Positions 61,069 through 64,000 of a stretch of 64,000 nt of DNA are shown in pieces; position 1 is the first letter of the stretch, and each line of letters begins with the position of its first letter. Made by a program: the position numbers and the translations under genes. Under the pieces are notes generated by a model. The model searched no databases and was not told where the DNA came from. It saw only the letters and a program-made list of their open reading frames with translations. The stretch is from Methanobrevibacter millerae. GTDB taxonomy: Archaea; Methanobacteriota; Methanobacteria; Methanobacteriales; Methanobacteriaceae. Location of the stretch: the NCBI RefSeq assembly GCF_900103415.1, contig NZ_FMXB01000014.1, forward strand, positions 1 to 64,000, written 5' to 3'.

Positions 61069-61142
61069 GCAGCTGTGGTATAGTCTGGTTATTACTTGGG
61101 CCTTCCAAGCCTACAACCCGGGTTCGAATCCCGGCAGCTGCA
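61069..61142 (+). tRNA. tRNA-Gly (anticodon UCC)
   Basis: Acceptor stem GCAGCTG pairs with CAGCTGC; the anticodon stem TGGGC/GCCTA has loop CTTCCAA giving anticodon TCC; T-arm CCCGGGTTCGAATCCCGG is standard. Discriminator A at 61142; no encoded CCA. It is in tandem with the GCC isoacceptor, probably from one precursor transcript. Confidence 0.95.
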
Positions 61143-61294
61143 TACAAAAAATTCTTTTTTTCAAATTAATTTCAAAACTTTTATTAAAATTCTTATTTTT
61201 AGTAGATATCTTTATATAATAATTAAAAACATATATTAATTAATTATAATACTTTTTATAATATTATTTTATAACATAACTTTATGGTGATTTA

Positions 61295-62332
61295 ATGGTA
61301 GGAATTGTAGGATATGGGGCCTATGTGCCTTCATATAGAATAAAGGTAGAAGAAATAGCTAAAGTATGGGGAGATGACCCTGTAGCTTTATCCAACGGTT
61401 TGGTCGTTAATGAAAAATCCGTTCCTTCTGCCGACGAAGATACTGCAACTATTGCAGTTACCGCTGCTAGATATGCTCTAGCAAGAGCTCAAATAGATCC
61501 GCAGAAAATCGGTGCCGTTTACGTCGGTTCCGAATCACATCCTTATGCAGTAAAGCCGACAGCAACAATCGTTGCAGAAGCCGTAGGCGCAACGCCTGAC
61601 TTGACTGCAGCAGATTTGGAATTTGCATGTAAGGCAGGAACCGCAGGCATTCAGATGTCAATGGGTCTTGTTGAAAGTGACATGATTGAATACGGATTGG
61701 CCATAGGTGCCGATACCTCACAGGGCGCTCCGGGAGATGCTTTGGAATACACAGCATCCGCAGGCGGTGCGGCCTACGTCATAGGTAAGAAAAACACCCT
61801 GGCTGATATAGAAGAGACTTACAGTTTTACAACAGACACTCCCGACTTCTACAGAAGGGAAGGCGAAGATTATCCGTCCCACGGAGGACGTTTCACAGGT
61901 GAACCTGCATACTTCAAGCACGTATTGAGCGCAGCCAAAAACTTATTTGAAATAACTGGCACTCAGGCAAGCGATTATGATTACGCATGTTTCCATCAGC
62001 CTAACGGTAAATTCTACTTAAGGGCAGCAAATAAACTTGGATTCACTCCTGAACAATACTCTCAAGGATTATTGACTCCTAACATCGGAAACACTTACTC
62101 CGGTGCTGTTCCTCTTGCATTATCCAACATTCTGGATGTTGCAGAGCCTGGAGACAAGATATTTGTCGTATCCTACGGTTCAGGTGCAGGAAGTGACGGA
62201 TTTGTCCTTGAAGTGACTGACGAAATAACCGAAAGAAGAGATCTGGCTCCTAAAACAGAAGAAATCATATCCAAAAAGTCATATGTCGATTACGCTGTTT
62301 ACGCCAAGTTCAAAGGTAAAATTAAAATGTAG
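61295..62332 (+). CDS. Hydroxymethylglutaryl-CoA synthase
   Basis: HMG-CoA synthase condenses acetoacetyl-CoA with acetyl-CoA in the mevalonate pathway for archaeal isoprenoid lipids. The 345-residue protein is of the archaeal type. Blocks are [19 protein letters not shown], the nucleophile Cys112 in [45 protein letters not shown] with catalytic His and [24 protein letters not shown]-like TCTTTATATAATAAT is about 80 nt upstream. The thiolase starts 12 nt after it, giving a two-gene operon. Confidence 0.95.
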   Translation: MVGIVGYGAYVPSYRIKVEEIAKVWGDDPVALSNGLVVNEKSVPSADEDTATIAVTAARYALARAQIDPQKIGAVYVGSESHPYAVKPTATIVAEAVGATPDLTAADLEFACKAGTAGIQMSMGLVESDMIEYGLAIGADTSQGAPGDALEYTASAGGAAYVIGKKNTLADIEETYSFTTDTPDFYRREGEDYPSHGGRFTGEPAYFKHVLSAAKNLFEITGTQASDYDYACFHQPNGKFYLRAANKLGFTPEQYSQGLLTPNIGNTYSGAVPLALSNILDVAEPGDKIFVVSYGSGAGSDGFVLEVTDEITERRDLAPKTEEIISKKSYVDYAVYAKFKGKIKM

Positions 62333-63502
<1,170 letters not shown>

Positions 63503-63526
63503 TCTCTTTTAAATTTTCTTTTTTTT

Positions 63527-63916
63527 ATGATAATCAATACTGGTCTTAGAACAGATATTCCCGCATTTTTTTCCGAATGGTTTTTTAATAGAATTAAAGA
63601 TGGTTATGTTTTAGTCAGAAACCCGTATTCAAGAAATCAGCTTTTCAAATACAGATTAACGCATGACGTGGTTGACTGCATCTTGTTTTGCACCAAAAAT
63701 CCGAAGCCGATGCTTGAAAGGCTTGATGAGATTTCCGATTTTTCCCAGCTATGGTTTGTAACGATAACTCCATATGGAAAAGACATTGAAAGAAACGTCC
63801 CTGCATATTCTAAAGTTATTGAAAGCTTTAAGGAATTATCCGATAAATTATCTCCAAAACAGGTCATGTTAAGGTATGATCCGATTTTTATTATTAATCA
63901 TATTCTTTCACATTAA
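63527..63916 (+). pseudogene. Truncated DUF1848-like protein
   Basis: The 129 codons match the first half of DUF1848 proteins: IINTGLRTDIPAFFSEWFFN, IKDGYVLVRNPYSRNQL, DCILFCTKNPKPMLERLDE and WFVTITPYGKDIERNVP, KQVMLRYDPIF. The usual protein continues for another 130 or so residues with a cysteine-rich end, but here the frame drifts into INHILSH and stops. I therefore read it as a gene cut short by mutation; the rest of the window (63917-64000) shows no continuation. DUF1848 resembles radical-SAM-related spore photoproduct lyase-like proteins in some annotations, not checked here. Confidence 0.7.
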
Positions 63917-64000
63917 TATTTGTTCACTTTAATATTTAAATTTTTAGTCATGCCTAAATGTTTATTATGGCATGATATCATATTACATTGCCTCATTTAA

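Overview
The window is low-GC archaeal DNA and fits a host-associated methanogen of the Methanobacteriales, most likely Methanobrevibacter or a close relative. It carries archaeal TgtA, SRP19, a mevalonate-type HMG-CoA synthase and thiolase, hydrogenase maturation HypE, an archaeal RecJ/GAN-like DHH protein, GGTGA-type ribosome binding sites, TATA boxes, and several secreted Ig-like or beta-helix surface proteins of the kind abundant in these methanogens. The species call is an inference; no 16S rRNA or mcr gene is present.

Layout. 0-1 kb: right end of an IS200/IS605-type TnpB element that appears to have cut a HEPN gene. 1-13 kb: mostly housekeeping genes (HypE, RDD protein, DEAD-box helicase, COG1497 regulator, RecJ-like protein, SRP19, UDP-galactopyranose mutase, a glycosyltransferase, HemD), broken by a frameshifted Cas4-like nuclease. 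13-20.6 kb: an accessory, defence-flavoured stretch with a PIN toxin between two related antitoxins, a flavoprotein pair, a DUF4062-ATPase-wHTH protein, a secreted beta-helix protein, and a non-secreted beta-helix protein followed by a tandem-TIR protein. 22.5-25 kb: AhcY and a bacterial-type MetK in one operon. 25-40.4 kb: an AT-rich surface-polymer island with LicD, acyltransferase, capsule-type glycosyltransferase, FkbM methyltransferase, flippase, two GT2 enzymes, and an apparently complete set for making and polymerising CDP-ribitol (Rpe-like, TarJ-like, TarI-like, TagF/TarL-like). Next to it are a methyltransferase and a fused cytidylyltransferase/CobD-like PLP enzyme. 40.4-48.2 kb: relic radical-SAM gene, SNF transporter, a duplicated Rpn-type tail, small secreted proteins including an extremely sequon-rich stalk protein, a proteasome-like Ntn hydrolase, and two tandem 44-residue microproteins. 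48.6-52.8 kb: purC-purS-purQ, SUMT and glmS. 53-58 kb: surface proteins and an MnmC-like methyltransferase. 58-64 kb: TgtA, a methyltransferase, two tRNA-Gly genes, HMG-CoA synthase, thiolase and a truncated DUF1848 gene.

How parts fit together. The 30.5-37.7 kb minus-strand genes read as one pathway: pentose-5-phosphate epimerisation, reduction to ribitol-5-phosphate, activation with CTP, polymerisation, export and glycosylation. This is the logic of bacterial ribitol teichoic acid, in an organism group whose wall is normally pseudomurein. The fused enzyme plus methyltransferase plus LicD could supply a phospho-aminoalcohol decoration for the same polymer. These two modules, the beta-helix/tandem-TIR pair and the Ntn hydrolase are the most promising places to look for undescribed biology.

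Limits: all family calls are from reading motifs; no searches were run. Start codons were adjusted where a Shine-Dalgarno-like GGTG/GAGGTG/AGGA site clearly favoured one.
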